Assembly (NCBI GenBank): GCA_965601455.1 | Contig: OZ271831.1 | Span: 496,001-560,000, forward strand | Origin: JANQEU01 sp965601455 | GTDB lineage: Bacteria; Bacteroidota; Bacteroidia; Cytophagales; Cyclobacteriaceae | Length of the DNA stretch: 64,000 nt | Reading direction: 5' to 3' | Shown: positions 17,960-27,012 of the stretch, piece by piece | Position numbering within the stretch: position 1 is the stretch's first letter | How the letters are laid out: each line of letters begins with the position of its first letter | Notes under the pieces: model-generated | The model's input: only the letters and a program-made list of their open reading frames with translations | Told to the model about the DNA's origin: nothing | The model's database searches: none | Position numbers and translations under genes: made by a program

Positions 17960-19032
17960 TGACTATATAGTCTGTTGCGTGCTGTTATTTCCCAAAATGA
18001 ATCTACTTTACCTGCTTGCACCACACCAGCGGATTCATGTAAGGCGACTGTCGGACAGATGTGTGTTGGTATTCCATAGACCACTTGCCCAATATTTAAA
18101 TCATCAGAGGCGGAGGTACTGATCACTAAGTGTTCTTCGCTGTGTTTATAGGGTTGAGCATCGGGGATGTCCGGAAAGAAAACTGGACTCGCGGACATTT
18201 CGGAGGCTACGGCCTTATGTCCCAATTCAAGACAGATTTTTCCTTCCGAAGGTTTACTGACCACTCGGGTCATTAACACTGCCGCCCATTCAAAAGGAAG
18301 GTCCGGAAAATTTGATCCATATCCATAATCCCACAGCAAGGTGGTTCCTGGTGACAGTGTTCTTTCAGGATGTTTTGCATGTAGGGTAAAAGTTATACTA
18401 CCCCCACATACAATGTCCATATCTTTCGGCAAGGAATCAAATACTGGCGTTAATGTGGCGTATCCATCGGTGCATTCCTGCTCTCTTTTAACAGGATCTG
18501 TCTCCCGGATATGCCCGTCATACACATGTAACCCCTGGAATTCAATTATGTTAATGGTTTTAATTTTTTCATAGAGTTCAACAGCCCTTTTTCCTTCTGT
18601 ACCGGTTCTGTTCATCCCGACATTAATGTCTATGTATAGATTCAAAGGTTTGGTGATGTTTGCCTGCCATTGATCCAATTGATCGGTATGGTCAACAAGG
18701 GTTGCGAACTTGGTGTCTGGGTATTTTGCTGATAATTCAAGGAATTTTTCTTGTGCCGGTCCGACCAATGGGTAGGAGAGTATCACATCTTTTACACCGT
18801 TAGAAGCAAGCATTTCTGCCTCTCGCAGTGTTGCACACTTAAATTTATTAATACCAGCCTCTTGCTGTAGGTTCACAATCTCGATGCACTTATAGGTTTT
18901 CACATGAGGGCGCAATCGTTCAGGTCCACCAGCTATTTTTATCATATGCTGGATGTTAGCTACAATTCGGTCAGGATAGAATAAAATGGCAGGTGTTAGA
19001 ATATCTGATTCATTCTTGATTTTATACCACAT
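17956..19032 (-). CDS. D-serine dehydratase/D-threonine aldolase-like PLP enzyme
   Basis: The 358-residue protein belongs to the alanine-racemase-fold group that includes D-threonine aldolase and eukaryotic-type D-serine dehydratase (DSD1). The PLP lysine is K45 in RPHVKTYK. A C-terminal PTHICPT holds a His-x-Cys pair (H324, C326), which is the zinc site known from DSD1-type enzymes and D-threonine aldolases. D-serine dehydration yields 2-aminoacrylate, the substrate RidA deals with, and a RidA gene lies only 5 bp upstream. This favours a dehydratase over an aldolase, though both remain possible. It is cytoplasmic, and part of the four-gene operon. Confidence 0.85.
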   Translation of the reverse strand: MWYKIKNESDILTPAILFYPDRIVANIQHMIKIAGGPERLRPHVKTYKCIEIVNLQQEAGINKFKCATLREAEMLASNGVKDVILSYPLVGPAQEKFLELSAKYPDTKFATLVDHTDQLDQWQANITKPLNLYIDINVGMNRTGTEGKRAVELYEKIKTINIIEFQGLHVYDGHIRETDPVKREQECTDGYATLTPVFDSLPKDMDIVCGGSITFTLHAKHPERTLSPGTTLLWDYGYGSNFPDLPFEWAAVLMTRVVSKPSEGKICLELGHKAVASEMSASPVFFPDIPDAQPYKHSEEHLVISTSASDDLNIGQVVYGIPTHICPTVALHESAGVVQAGKVDSFWEITARNRLYSQ

Positions 19033-19037
19033 AGCAA

Positions 19038-19493
19038 TCAGGCAATTTCAAAGATCGATTCGATTTCCACGGCCACTTGATCAGGAAGCATCATTCCAAC
19101 GGCACTTCTGGCACCAATCCCATTCTCTTCTCCAAAAACTTCTGCTATTAAATCACTGAAGCCGTTGATGGTTTTTGGGTGATGACCGTAGTCTGGAGTA
19201 CAATTCACCATACCCAGAGTTTTAATAATTCTTTTTATATCGATGTCAGGGTGTTGCGTTACAATTGTGGATAACATGGTGAGTCCGACCTGCCTTGCGG
19301 CTGCGTAGCCCTCATCAAGAGTCATATCTTCACCCAGTCTACCCGTTATCAGGCTTCCATCTGATTTCATAGGTCCTTGTCCGGAGACATATAGCATATT
19401 TCCAGTTATAATGGTGGGTCTGTAGACACCCATGGGTGGGGGAGCAGGTGGAAGCTCTAAACCCATTTCCTTGATTCTTTCTAATACTTTCAT
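19038..19493 (-). CDS. RidA-family (YjgF/YER057c) protein
   Basis: The 151-residue protein has the RidA-type opening with LYVSGQGPM, then ITGRLGEDMTLDEGYAAARQVGLTML and a later NGFSDLIAEVFGEENGIGARSAVGM, where the Arg corresponds to the conserved active-site Arg region. RidA deaminates reactive enamine/imine intermediates such as 2-aminoacrylate. It is 4 bp after the permease and 5 bp before the PLP enzyme, which makes it the natural partner of a PLP dehydratase. It is longer than canonical RidA (about 130), which is common in the less-studied subgroups. A second, unlinked RidA lies at 39959-40372. Confidence 0.88.
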   Translation of the reverse strand: MKVLERIKEMGLELPPAPPPMGVYRPTIITGNMLYVSGQGPMKSDGSLITGRLGEDMTLDEGYAAARQVGLTMLSTIVTQHPDIDIKRIIKTLGMVNCTPDYGHHPKTINGFSDLIAEVFGEENGIGARSAVGMMLPDQVAVEIESIFEIA

Positions 19494-19497
19494 AACA

Positions 19498-20796
19498 TCA
19501 AATAAACATATTCAGAAGATAGATACACAAAAGCCCAACCACTGAAACGGTAGTTTCCATCAGCGTCCAGGAGAGTAGTGTTTCTTTAATACTCACATTA
19601 AAATACTCTTTGAATAACCAGAAACCTCCATCATTAATGTGGGAGAGCGTGATACTTCCTGCACCTGTCGCCAGTACCAATAGCTCTGGTGCCACCCCAG
19701 AGGTCCCTACCATTGGGAGCATAATTCCCGCAGCGGTAAGACCAGCTACTGTGGCAGATCCAACACTTACTCGAATCAATGCCGCGATTACCCAGGCCAG
19801 GAGAATTGGTGAGATTCCTGATGACGCAAATAATTGCCCCAGTTGTTCGCTAATTCCTGTTTCAATCAGGACCTGTTTCAGAGCTCCCGCACCTGAGATA
19901 ATGAGTAGCACAGAGGCGATTCCTGCAATAGAAGAGGTTAATACCGTCATGGTGGAGGTCATGGTTCTACCCATTCTCACACCTAAAAAGTAGATAGCCA
20001 GCAATACAGCAATCAGCATGGCGATGGAGGGATTCCCGATAGCCTGTATAACTGGATTGGAAACAATCTGAGATAACAGTGATGAACCCCCAATAAGAAT
20101 AACTGGCATCAATGCAATAGCAATCGAAGTAGTTAACGATGGTTTTTTATGTATCTCGGTTTCTTTAGCAATGAATTGGGGGAGTAATTCTGGATTGAAT
20201 TTCTTCATGCGATTCCCCAATAGGAATCTGGCGGCAAGAATGGCTGGAATACCAGTGATCATTCCATAAAGCAAAGTCAGTCCTATGTCAGCCCCATAGA
20301 TTTCGGCAATAGCTGTTGGAGCCGGATGTGGAGGTAAGAACCCATGTGTTACAGACAAGGAAGCCAGCATTGGGATGCCGATGTACAGTAATGGTAATTT
20401 GGTGTTGTGGGCGATAGCAATGGCTAATGGTACCAGGATCACGAATCCTACAGTATAGAACATTGGGATGCCTACAATGAAACCGGTAATCATCAAGGCA
20501 AATTGGATTCTCTTCAAGCCGAATGCACGTACCAGACTGTTGGTAACTTCATTAGCCGCTCCACTTTCAGCTACCAGCTTTCCAAGCATGGCTCCCAGGC
20601 CAAGAATAATAACAAGAGAACTCATTGTGCTGCCTATGCCTTTTTGAATGGCCTCCACTCCCTCGGCAACCGATAATCCGCCGGTAATGCTGATAAATAA
20701 ACATACCAGCATAAATGAGATAAAGGTATCCAGCTTTACTACTGTAACCAGTAAAATGAGAGATGCTATACCAATGATGATCCAGATGAAATCCAT
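19498..20796 (-). CDS. GntP-family transporter (gluconate or D-serine type)
   Basis: The 432-residue protein has about 12-14 hydrophobic segments and the GntP-family signatures GFVILVPLAIAIAHNTKLPLL, THGFLPPHPAPTAIAEIYGAD and SHINDGGFWLFKEYF. The family covers gluconate:proton symporters and the D-serine transporter DsdX. As first gene of an operon with RidA, a DSD-like enzyme and a dipeptidase, D-serine or a related D-amino acid is the more likely substrate than gluconate (inference). There is no gluconate kinase nearby, which supports that. It is an inner-membrane protein. The ATG at 20796 is the only good start. Confidence 0.88.
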   Translation of the reverse strand: MDFIWIIIGIASLILLVTVVKLDTFISFMLVCLFISITGGLSVAEGVEAIQKGIGSTMSSLVIILGLGAMLGKLVAESGAANEVTNSLVRAFGLKRIQFALMITGFIVGIPMFYTVGFVILVPLAIAIAHNTKLPLLYIGIPMLASLSVTHGFLPPHPAPTAIAEIYGADIGLTLLYGMITGIPAILAARFLLGNRMKKFNPELLPQFIAKETEIHKKPSLTTSIAIALMPVILIGGSSLLSQIVSNPVIQAIGNPSIAMLIAVLLAIYFLGVRMGRTMTSTMTVLTSSIAGIASVLLIISGAGALKQVLIETGISEQLGQLFASSGISPILLAWVIAALIRVSVGSATVAGLTAAGIMLPMVGTSGVAPELLVLATGAGSITLSHINDGGFWLFKEYFNVSIKETLLSWTLMETTVSVVGLLCIYLLNMFI

Positions 20797-21162
20797 GGAC
20801 TGAAGGTTAGTTCGTGGCCGAATGAAGTAAACAGTCCGGAATTATAGACAAAATGAGGAAGAACCTTATAGATGACTATTTATTTATTCGTACTTTCTGG
20901 CGATGTTGAAAACGGTGTTAATGAACCCAATGGCGATTACTCAGGACTACCACCGCAAAGGATTCAGAATGTACAAAAATAATAACCGTGTCAAAGCCAA
21001 TGTCTCCACCTGTGAATTCTAATCGATACGTGTCCCTAAATCTTAACTTCTGGATTTCTTGACAGTGTACCTCTTACGGAAGGAAATAGCCCGATAAAAT
21101 CAAAACCTTTTTTCTGGCTCCATTTTGCAGTTAACTTTCAACTCACACAGAAGTTCTCAATC
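20797..21162. other. Divergent intergenic region between permease and S9 peptidase genes
   Basis: This 366-bp stretch separates the divergent starts at 20796 (minus) and 21163 (plus) and must hold both promoters. I see no clear TAnnTTTG box, no perfect inverted repeat and no RNA gene. A 36-codon open frame at 20872-20982 has no supporting signal. Confidence 0.6.
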
Positions 21163-23922
21163 ATGAAGCAATACCTATCGTTTTTACTGATCACTTTTTC
21201 GTTCGTCTCATTTTCCCAGGATAAGAAGGTGCTTGACCCTTCCAGTTACGACGAGTGGCGAAGAACAACAAAAGATTTAATCAGCAATGATGGAAAATAT
21301 ATTTCCTATTCAACCAAAACCAATGGTTATGGTAATCAAGCTGTTCATTTGAGCACGATCGATGGAGAGAGTGTAATCGCTTACGATCGGGGATCAACTC
21401 CTTTTTTTAGTAATGATTCCAAATTTCTGTTTTTCAAAATTTCACCTGACTTCTACGAGGAAAAAGAATTGAAGAGGAGCAAGACCAAAGAGAAGGACAT
21501 GCCAGGAGATACACTTGCCATATACTCAATCGAGGGGGCTGAAATGGAATTGATATCCGGTTTAAAGTCCTTCAAGGTACCGGAAAAGTGGAATGATTAC
21601 CTGGTTTATCTGCATAAACCAGAAATTGATTCAACTAATAAAAATGAGAAGAAAAGAAGTAAGAAAAATGGATATGATTTAGTTATTAAAAACCTTACTG
21701 ATCAATCTGAGTTCAGATTTTCTTACGTGTTGGATTATGCGATTGCTGAAGAGGGTTCTGCGGTTGCCTTTACAACAACAGGTAATGATAGTACACTTTT
21801 ACCGGGAGTTTACTTTTTTGATTTTCAGGAATTTCAATTCAAGCCTGTCTATCGATCGAAGGGGGAATACGAACAACTGGTTTGGGATAAAGAAGGCACC
21901 CAACTATCGTTTATTTCCGATACCGACTCAACCAAGAACTTAACAAGGGACAATCACCTCCATTACTTCAAAACTGATTGGGATAGCAGCAAAACGATAG
22001 TTACAAATTCCGCACTTGATGAACTGACGGTGAATAGAGACTTCAAGAATTACTTTTCGGAGTCAGGTGAAAGGCTGTTTTATGAGGTAAAAGAGTTTCC
22101 CGTGCTGCAGGACACCGCACTGCTGGAAGATGAAATTGTGAACGTAGAAGTATGGAACACAAAGGATCAGAGACTTTTTACTCAACAAGAAAACCAGAAA
22201 GCGAACGATTTGAAGTTTGGATACCTGGGTTATTACAATACGAATGATGGTCAATTAGTGCAACTAGGGGGGAAGTCATTCTCTTCAATTAAAGTAAGTG
22301 ACGAGGGAGATGGTGAAAACGGAGTAGCCATTGACAATTACAATTACCGAAAACTAATCAGTTGGGAAGGGTACGTCCTTCAGGATATTTATGAGCTGGA
22401 TTTACAAACCGGAGAAAAAAACAAAGTGGCTGAGGCAGTTAGAGGTACGGTTAACCTATCTCCAAAGGGGCAATATGCTTACTGGTATAACAATATTGAT
22501 TCTGCCTGGTTTACTTACTCGTTTGTCGATAAGATAGTTCGACAGGTGACGAGCAATCAGACGGTGCCCTTTTATAATGAAATTCACGATACACCCTCTA
22601 ATCCCAGGGCCTACGGATTGATGAGTTGGACAGAAGGTGATGATCGAATGCTTGTTTACGATCGATATGATATTTGGGAGATCGATCCTACTAATGAAGT
22701 TTCTCCGAAAAGGCTGACCAATGGAAGACCTGGTAAGCTGGTATATCGATACGTCAAATTGGATGATGAGGAGCGTTTCATCAAAAAAGGTCAGAATTTA
22801 ACCTTGACTGGATTCTATGAAGGTGATAAGCACGAAGCTGTTTTTCGAATGAAGTATGGTCAAAATAAGATCACTACTTTGCTTGAGGGAGACTTTCATT
22901 TCGGCTCATTTAGAAAAGCAGGGGAAGCTGATCAACTGATATTTACCAAAGAAGACTTTCAGACGTTTCCTGATATTCAGACTTCTGATCTGATGATGAA
23001 GAAAGTTGTTAGAGTAAGTGATATCAATCCGCAGCAAGCTGACTATAAATGGGGAAGTATTGAGCTCGTGTATTGGAATTCATTGGAAGGGGAACGACTG
23101 GAGGGTATGCTCGTGAAACCGGAGAATTTCGATCCCAATAAAAAATATCCGATGATCGTAAATTTTTATGAAAAGAGTTCCAACGGACTCCATCGGCATC
23201 GTGATCCATATCCTCACAGATCTACCATTAACTACAGTTACTATGCTTCCAAGGGATATGTGATCTTTAACCCGAATGTACATTATGGTACCGGGTATCC
23301 TGGTGAAGATGCATATAATTGTGTAATACCGGGTATTACTTCTCTCCTTGAAAAAGGATTTATCGATGAGGAAAATATTGGTGTACAAGGTCACAGTTGG
23401 GGGGGCTACCAGATTGCCCATTTGTTAGCTGAAACCGACATATTCAAATGTGCTGAAGCAGGGGCGCCGGTAGTGAATATGATTAGCGCATACGGGGGTA
23501 TACGCTGGGGTTCAGGACTAAGTAGGATGTTCCAGTACGAGCATACCCAGAGTAGAATCGGTGGTTCGCTATGGGAGTATCCACTTCGATACATTGAGAA
23601 TTCACCCATCTTCACATTGGATAAAGTAAATACCCCGGTCCTTATCATGCATAACGATGAGGACGGAGCAGTCCCCTGGTACCAGGGTATTGAATATTTT
23701 GTTGGACTACGTCGACTGGGAAAGCCGGCCTGGATGCTGAACTATCGTGGAGAACCTCATTGGCCACTGAAAATCCAGAATCGCATCGACTTCAATATCC
23801 GTATGGCCCAGTTTTTTGATTTCTATCTTCAGGGTAAGCCCATGCCTAAGTGGATGAGAGATGGAGTTCCAGCCACTGAGTTAGGTATTAGGCAAGGTTA
23901 CGAGTTGATAGATGAAGATTAG
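21163..23922 (+). CDS. Secreted S9-family prolyl oligopeptidase-like peptidase
   Basis: The 919-residue protein has a signal peptide (MKQYLSFLLITFSFVSFSQ), a long N-terminal beta-propeller part (about 30-620) and a C-terminal alpha/beta-hydrolase domain. The triad is visible as GVQGHSWGG (S745), NDEDGAVP (D834) and GEPHWP (H866). This is the S9 layout of dipeptidyl/acylaminoacyl peptidases, and many of the Bacteroidetes secreted members act on oligopeptides in the periplasm. The size is at the long end for the family (700-950). Specificity is unknown. It is convergent with the VOC gene at 23925 with only 2 bp between them. Confidence 0.9.
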   Translation: MKQYLSFLLITFSFVSFSQDKKVLDPSSYDEWRRTTKDLISNDGKYISYSTKTNGYGNQAVHLSTIDGESVIAYDRGSTPFFSNDSKFLFFKISPDFYEEKELKRSKTKEKDMPGDTLAIYSIEGAEMELISGLKSFKVPEKWNDYLVYLHKPEIDSTNKNEKKRSKKNGYDLVIKNLTDQSEFRFSYVLDYAIAEEGSAVAFTTTGNDSTLLPGVYFFDFQEFQFKPVYRSKGEYEQLVWDKEGTQLSFISDTDSTKNLTRDNHLHYFKTDWDSSKTIVTNSALDELTVNRDFKNYFSESGERLFYEVKEFPVLQDTALLEDEIVNVEVWNTKDQRLFTQQENQKANDLKFGYLGYYNTNDGQLVQLGGKSFSSIKVSDEGDGENGVAIDNYNYRKLISWEGYVLQDIYELDLQTGEKNKVAEAVRGTVNLSPKGQYAYWYNNIDSAWFTYSFVDKIVRQVTSNQTVPFYNEIHDTPSNPRAYGLMSWTEGDDRMLVYDRYDIWEIDPTNEVSPKRLTNGRPGKLVYRYVKLDDEERFIKKGQNLTLTGFYEGDKHEAVFRMKYGQNKITTLLEGDFHFGSFRKAGEADQLIFTKEDFQTFPDIQTSDLMMKKVVRVSDINPQQADYKWGSIELVYWNSLEGERLEGMLVKPENFDPNKKYPMIVNFYEKSSNGLHRHRDPYPHRSTINYSYYASKGYVIFNPNVHYGTGYPGEDAYNCVIPGITSLLEKGFIDEENIGVQGHSWGGYQIAHLLAETDIFKCAEAGAPVVNMISAYGGIRWGSGLSRMFQYEHTQSRIGGSLWEYPLRYIENSPIFTLDKVNTPVLIMHNDEDGAVPWYQGIEYFVGLRRLGKPAWMLNYRGEPHWPLKIQNRIDFNIRMAQFFDFYLQGKPMPKWMRDGVPATELGIRQGYELIDED

Positions 23923-23924
23923 AT

Positions 23925-24392
23925 TCAGGTACCGGTAGAATCGTCTTTCTTCCAGCTTTGCAATTCGATCAGGTTTCCTTCGGGATCCCTGGCGTAGACA
24001 AATGTGATGTTTCCCACACCCTCTATGAGTCTTGTGGTTACTTCGCCCAACAGCTCTCCGCCATGCTCCTGCAGAACTAGAAGCGTTTTACTCACATCAT
24101 CTACTTCAAATGCGATATGCGAGAATCCTCTTTTATTAGGGAAGATATACTTTTGGTCTTCTATGTCAGTGTATTGATATATTTCGAGGGTAGGGCCGTT
24201 ATCACCGTGTCCGGGAAGAAGCAAATGAGCCCCTTGTAACTCAGCGCCGTTTACACCCGTCCCTTTCTCGAGCCATTCTCCTGATTGATTTCTTACCGGA
24301 GGAACCAGTTGACAATGGAATGTGGTGATGTAGAAATCAACCAATTTTTTCCAATCGTTACTGACAATATTGGTATGGGCATATCTGATCAT
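23925..24392 (-). CDS. VOC-family protein
   Basis: The 155-residue protein has the vicinal oxygen chelate fold: RYAHTNIVSNDWKKLVDFY at the start, GFSHIAFEVDDVSKTLLVL at the second unit and YARDPEGNLIELQSW at the end, with His and Glu as likely metal ligands. The reaction is not known. Its start faces the alkB start at 24466 across a 73-bp gap containing a perfect palindrome, so both genes might be under one operator. Confidence 0.8.
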   Translation of the reverse strand: MIRYAHTNIVSNDWKKLVDFYITTFHCQLVPPVRNQSGEWLEKGTGVNGAELQGAHLLLPGHGDNGPTLEIYQYTDIEDQKYIFPNKRGFSHIAFEVDDVSKTLLVLQEHGGELLGEVTTRLIEGVGNITFVYARDPEGNLIELQSWKKDDSTGT

Positions 24393-24421
24393 TTGACAAA
24401 AAGTTTTTGATGAAGTCGAAT

Positions 24422-24453
24422 AATCGAACTATAATTGTATTTATAGTTCGATT
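24422..24453. promoter_or_regulatory. Perfect 13-bp inverted repeat, probable TetR operator before alkB
   Basis: AATCGAACTATAA (24422-24434) and TTATAGTTCGATT (24441-24453) are perfect reverse complements with a 6-base spacer. The repeat ends 12 bp before the alkB ATG. It covers a TTG at 24435 and stops just before a TATTTTG at 24455, which resemble the -33 and -7 elements of a Bacteroidetes promoter. A TetR gene lies directly behind alkB, making it the likely binder. Confidence 0.75.
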
Positions 24454-24465
24454 TTATTTTGACCG

Positions 24466-25524
24466 ATGAGTAGATTCAAAGCACTAAAATATTCGATTGG
24501 ATTCATTCTGCCATTGTTAACCGGGTTCAGTTTTAACACTTATGGATGGCTAACTTTTTTGCCCCTCATTTACACCTTTTTTGTTATTCCAATGGTGGAG
24601 CTATTGATTCCTCCGGATACCGGGAATGTAGATAAGGCTGAAGAGGCCAGTCGATTGGACAATGTTTTATACGATTTGCTGATCTACTTAATGGTGCCCA
24701 TACAACTGTTTACTCTGGGTTATTTCCTTTTCTCTATGCAGGAGGTTGGTCTGGTATGGGTAGATAAGGTTGGACGAATTTCCTCCATGGGACTTTGCTG
24801 TGGAATTCTTGGGATAAACATTGGTCATGAACTTGGTCATCGGAAACATGCGTATGAGAAGTGGATGGCAAAGGTCAACCTGATGACCTCGCTGAATATG
24901 CATTTCATGCATGAACACAACATCCATCACCATCGAATGGTCAGTACCCCAGAAGATCCGGCAACAGCGAGGTTTGGCGAGCCCCTTTATATTTTCTGGT
25001 TCCGATCAATTTTTGGAGTCTATGGATGGGCCTGGAAACTGGAAAGACAGCGATTGAAACGGAAGGAAATGCCATTTTTCTCATTGAAAAACCAGATGAT
25101 TACGGATCACATTGTAGAAATTAGTTTGTTGTTGGCTATTGGCTTTTTCTTTGGGATTGCAACGGTCCTTTACTTTCTTATTGCAGCTCTAATCGGGCAT
25201 TTATTGTTAGAAACTGTCAATTATATTGAGCATTACGGTTTAACTCGAGAGAAGAAGGGAGATAGATATGAACGTGTAATGCCCCACCATTCCTGGAATT
25301 CAGATCATCTGCTTGGAAGATTAAATCTTTTCGAGTTGTCCAGACATTCCGATCATCATTTTATTGCAAGTAGAAAATATCAGGTTTTACGGCACATGGA
25401 TGAATCTCCACAGATGCCTACTGGCTACCCGGGTATGATGGTGCTTTCTACAATTCCACCACTGTGGTTTTCGGTCATGAATCCAAAAGTTAATCGGTTA
25501 AAAGAGAAGGTCTCCGCAACATAG
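24466..25524 (+). CDS. alkB: Alkane 1-monooxygenase (AlkB)
   Basis: The 352-residue integral-membrane diiron enzyme hydroxylates terminal carbons of alkanes. All histidine boxes are present: HELGH (121-125) with HRKH, EHNIHHH (150-156), NYIEHYG (252-258) and LSRHSDHHF (291-299). At least five hydrophobic segments flank them. It is shorter than the 390-410 residues of the well-known Pseudomonas AlkB, mainly at the ends. No rubredoxin or rubredoxin reductase gene is in the window, so electron donors must be encoded elsewhere. A TetR gene follows after 10 bp. The related omega-hydroxylase role on fatty acids is an alternative, but the HYG box fits alkane hydroxylase. Confidence 0.9.
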   Translation: MSRFKALKYSIGFILPLLTGFSFNTYGWLTFLPLIYTFFVIPMVELLIPPDTGNVDKAEEASRLDNVLYDLLIYLMVPIQLFTLGYFLFSMQEVGLVWVDKVGRISSMGLCCGILGINIGHELGHRKHAYEKWMAKVNLMTSLNMHFMHEHNIHHHRMVSTPEDPATARFGEPLYIFWFRSIFGVYGWAWKLERQRLKRKEMPFFSLKNQMITDHIVEISLLLAIGFFFGIATVLYFLIAALIGHLLLETVNYIEHYGLTREKKGDRYERVMPHHSWNSDHLLGRLNLFELSRHSDHHFIASRKYQVLRHMDESPQMPTGYPGMMVLSTIPPLWFSVMNPKVNRLKEKVSAT

Positions 25525-25534
25525 TGAAAACAGT

Positions 25535-26134
25535 ATGGGGCGGAAGTCAATAGAAAGAGCGCGTAAACCACTGAATGATAAGGCTCGTAGTTGGGTCCGG
25601 CAACTAGTACCACTCCTTCAAGATCAGAAACTTGACAAATTGACTCTCGACGAGCTTGCCGTGCTGATGGGGAAGAGTAAGAGTACCATTTATTCCTATT
25701 TTTCGACAAAGGAGGAGATCTATCAGACCACTGTTCAGCTTGTACTCAATGACCTGGCTGAAAGCATCTCAGAAGAAGAAATTAAGGAGCAAAATATGGC
25801 GGTAGTTTTGAGATCCATGCTGTTAACAATTGCCAAGGGAATAGAAGGTATATCCATCAACTTCCTGGAACAACTTCAAAAACACTTTCCTGAGATTTGG
25901 GCGACCATCGAAGACTTTACCGATAACCTATTGGCAACTTTCGAAAGCATTTATGAAAAGGGAATGGAGGAGGGATCATTTCGTTCATTCAATCTTCCCT
26001 TATTACTAGCCCTGGATCGTCATTTTGTTATGTCAATAATGACAGACTCTAAAAATTTCAGTGATCAGGGAATGGGCCTGGATGATTTGGTAGTAGAATA
26101 TCTTGAGTTGAGATTGAATGCGCTAAGGATCTAG
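25535..26134 (+). CDS. TetR-family transcriptional regulator next to alkB
   Basis: The 199-residue regulator has an N-terminal TetR helix-turn-helix (about residues 20-65, with LTLDELAVLMGKSKSTIYSYF) and a helical ligand-binding part. It follows alkB by 10 bp in the same direction, so it is probably co-transcribed and autoregulated. The perfect inverted repeat before alkB is the natural operator. Its ligand is likely a hydrophobic chain such as an alkane or fatty acid (inference from context). Confidence 0.85.
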   Translation: MGRKSIERARKPLNDKARSWVRQLVPLLQDQKLDKLTLDELAVLMGKSKSTIYSYFSTKEEIYQTTVQLVLNDLAESISEEEIKEQNMAVVLRSMLLTIAKGIEGISINFLEQLQKHFPEIWATIEDFTDNLLATFESIYEKGMEEGSFRSFNLPLLLALDRHFVMSIMTDSKNFSDQGMGLDDLVVEYLELRLNALRI

Positions 26135-26155
26135 TGCAAATCTGACTTTTACTAT

Positions 26156-26926
26156 TTAGTTATCTCTCTTGGCCACTTCGATGATCTCACCGTTTTCATA
26201 GATGTTCAGTGTTGAAATAACGGAGCCTTCTCCCAAGAATTCGTAGACCACATTTTCATAATTGAGATAGAATTTATTATTTGATTGCGGGAGGAGTTGT
26301 TTCGTCCATCCTGGTTGACCATCATTGATGTCGGTTACCCTAAGAAATTTACCTTCGGTTTTAATATTAACTACCCGGTCCGGAAGGTTATAATCACCAG
26401 CATATTGATCCAGCGTTTCAGAGGGTAACTCAGTTTCTGCGAGCGTCTGATGATTATAGCTGACAACCCGGGTAAGCTTCCATTCGTCATTTATCTTTTT
26501 CCATAGGGCGGTCAGTTTTCCAGAACCCACTACTTTTTCTGTGCCGTCATTAATCTGTAAGTAGAAAAGATGTTCACAGAATTGTAACGCACCGTAATTA
26601 TCCATCGGGTAGACTTCCATTGTTACCGCAATCAGTTCTCTTCTGAGCGGTTGCCTGGTGCGTTGTTCTGTTCCACAGAAAATAGCCATGTTTTTCATTT
26701 CGTCATCCTTTGATGCGGTGAACCCACCTGCATCATGGAAAAATTCAAAATCCTCTGAGAGAAAGGATGAATAGGCATCCAGGTCGCATTCATTTTGAGC
26801 AGTGAAGTACAAGCTGTCCATCAACACGATTTGATTGTAGAGTTCACCCGATTGCTGCGAATAACCAGTCAATATGGAACCAAGAATGATTATCATCAGT
26901 GCTAATTTCAAGATTGTCTCGTTCAT
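26156..26926 (-). CDS. Secreted NTF2-like (DUF4440) protein with C-terminal beta domain
   Basis: The 256-residue protein has a signal peptide (1-23, ending TGYSQ). A DUF4440/NTF2-like domain follows (about 30-150; starts LYNQIVLMDSLYFTAQNECD and has LTALWKKINDEWKLTRVVSYNH). A C-terminal beta-rich part (about 165-256; ETLDQYAGDYNLPD...) resembles the small domain found after serine hydrolases and NTF2-like proteins in Bacteroidetes. No catalytic residues are evident. It is convergent with the TetR gene with a 21-bp gap. The function is unknown. Confidence 0.7.
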   Translation of the reverse strand: MNETILKLALMIIILGSILTGYSQQSGELYNQIVLMDSLYFTAQNECDLDAYSSFLSEDFEFFHDAGGFTASKDDEMKNMAIFCGTEQRTRQPLRRELIAVTMEVYPMDNYGALQFCEHLFYLQINDGTEKVVGSGKLTALWKKINDEWKLTRVVSYNHQTLAETELPSETLDQYAGDYNLPDRVVNIKTEGKFLRVTDINDGQPGWTKQLLPQSNNKFYLNYENVVYEFLGEGSVISTLNIYENGEIIEVAKRDN

Positions 26927-27012
26927 TAGGAGTTGGTTTAGGATTTAAGGACAAGGCAACCGGGTTAAGGTTAACTAAAATTTAAATGTGTTTCCCATAC
27001 AATTGGAAGATT

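Noticed and set aside
20872..20982. A 36-codon open frame in the divergent region before the S9 peptidase
   Set aside because: No ribosome binding site, family or conserved neighbour supports it and it lies in a region that must hold two promoters.
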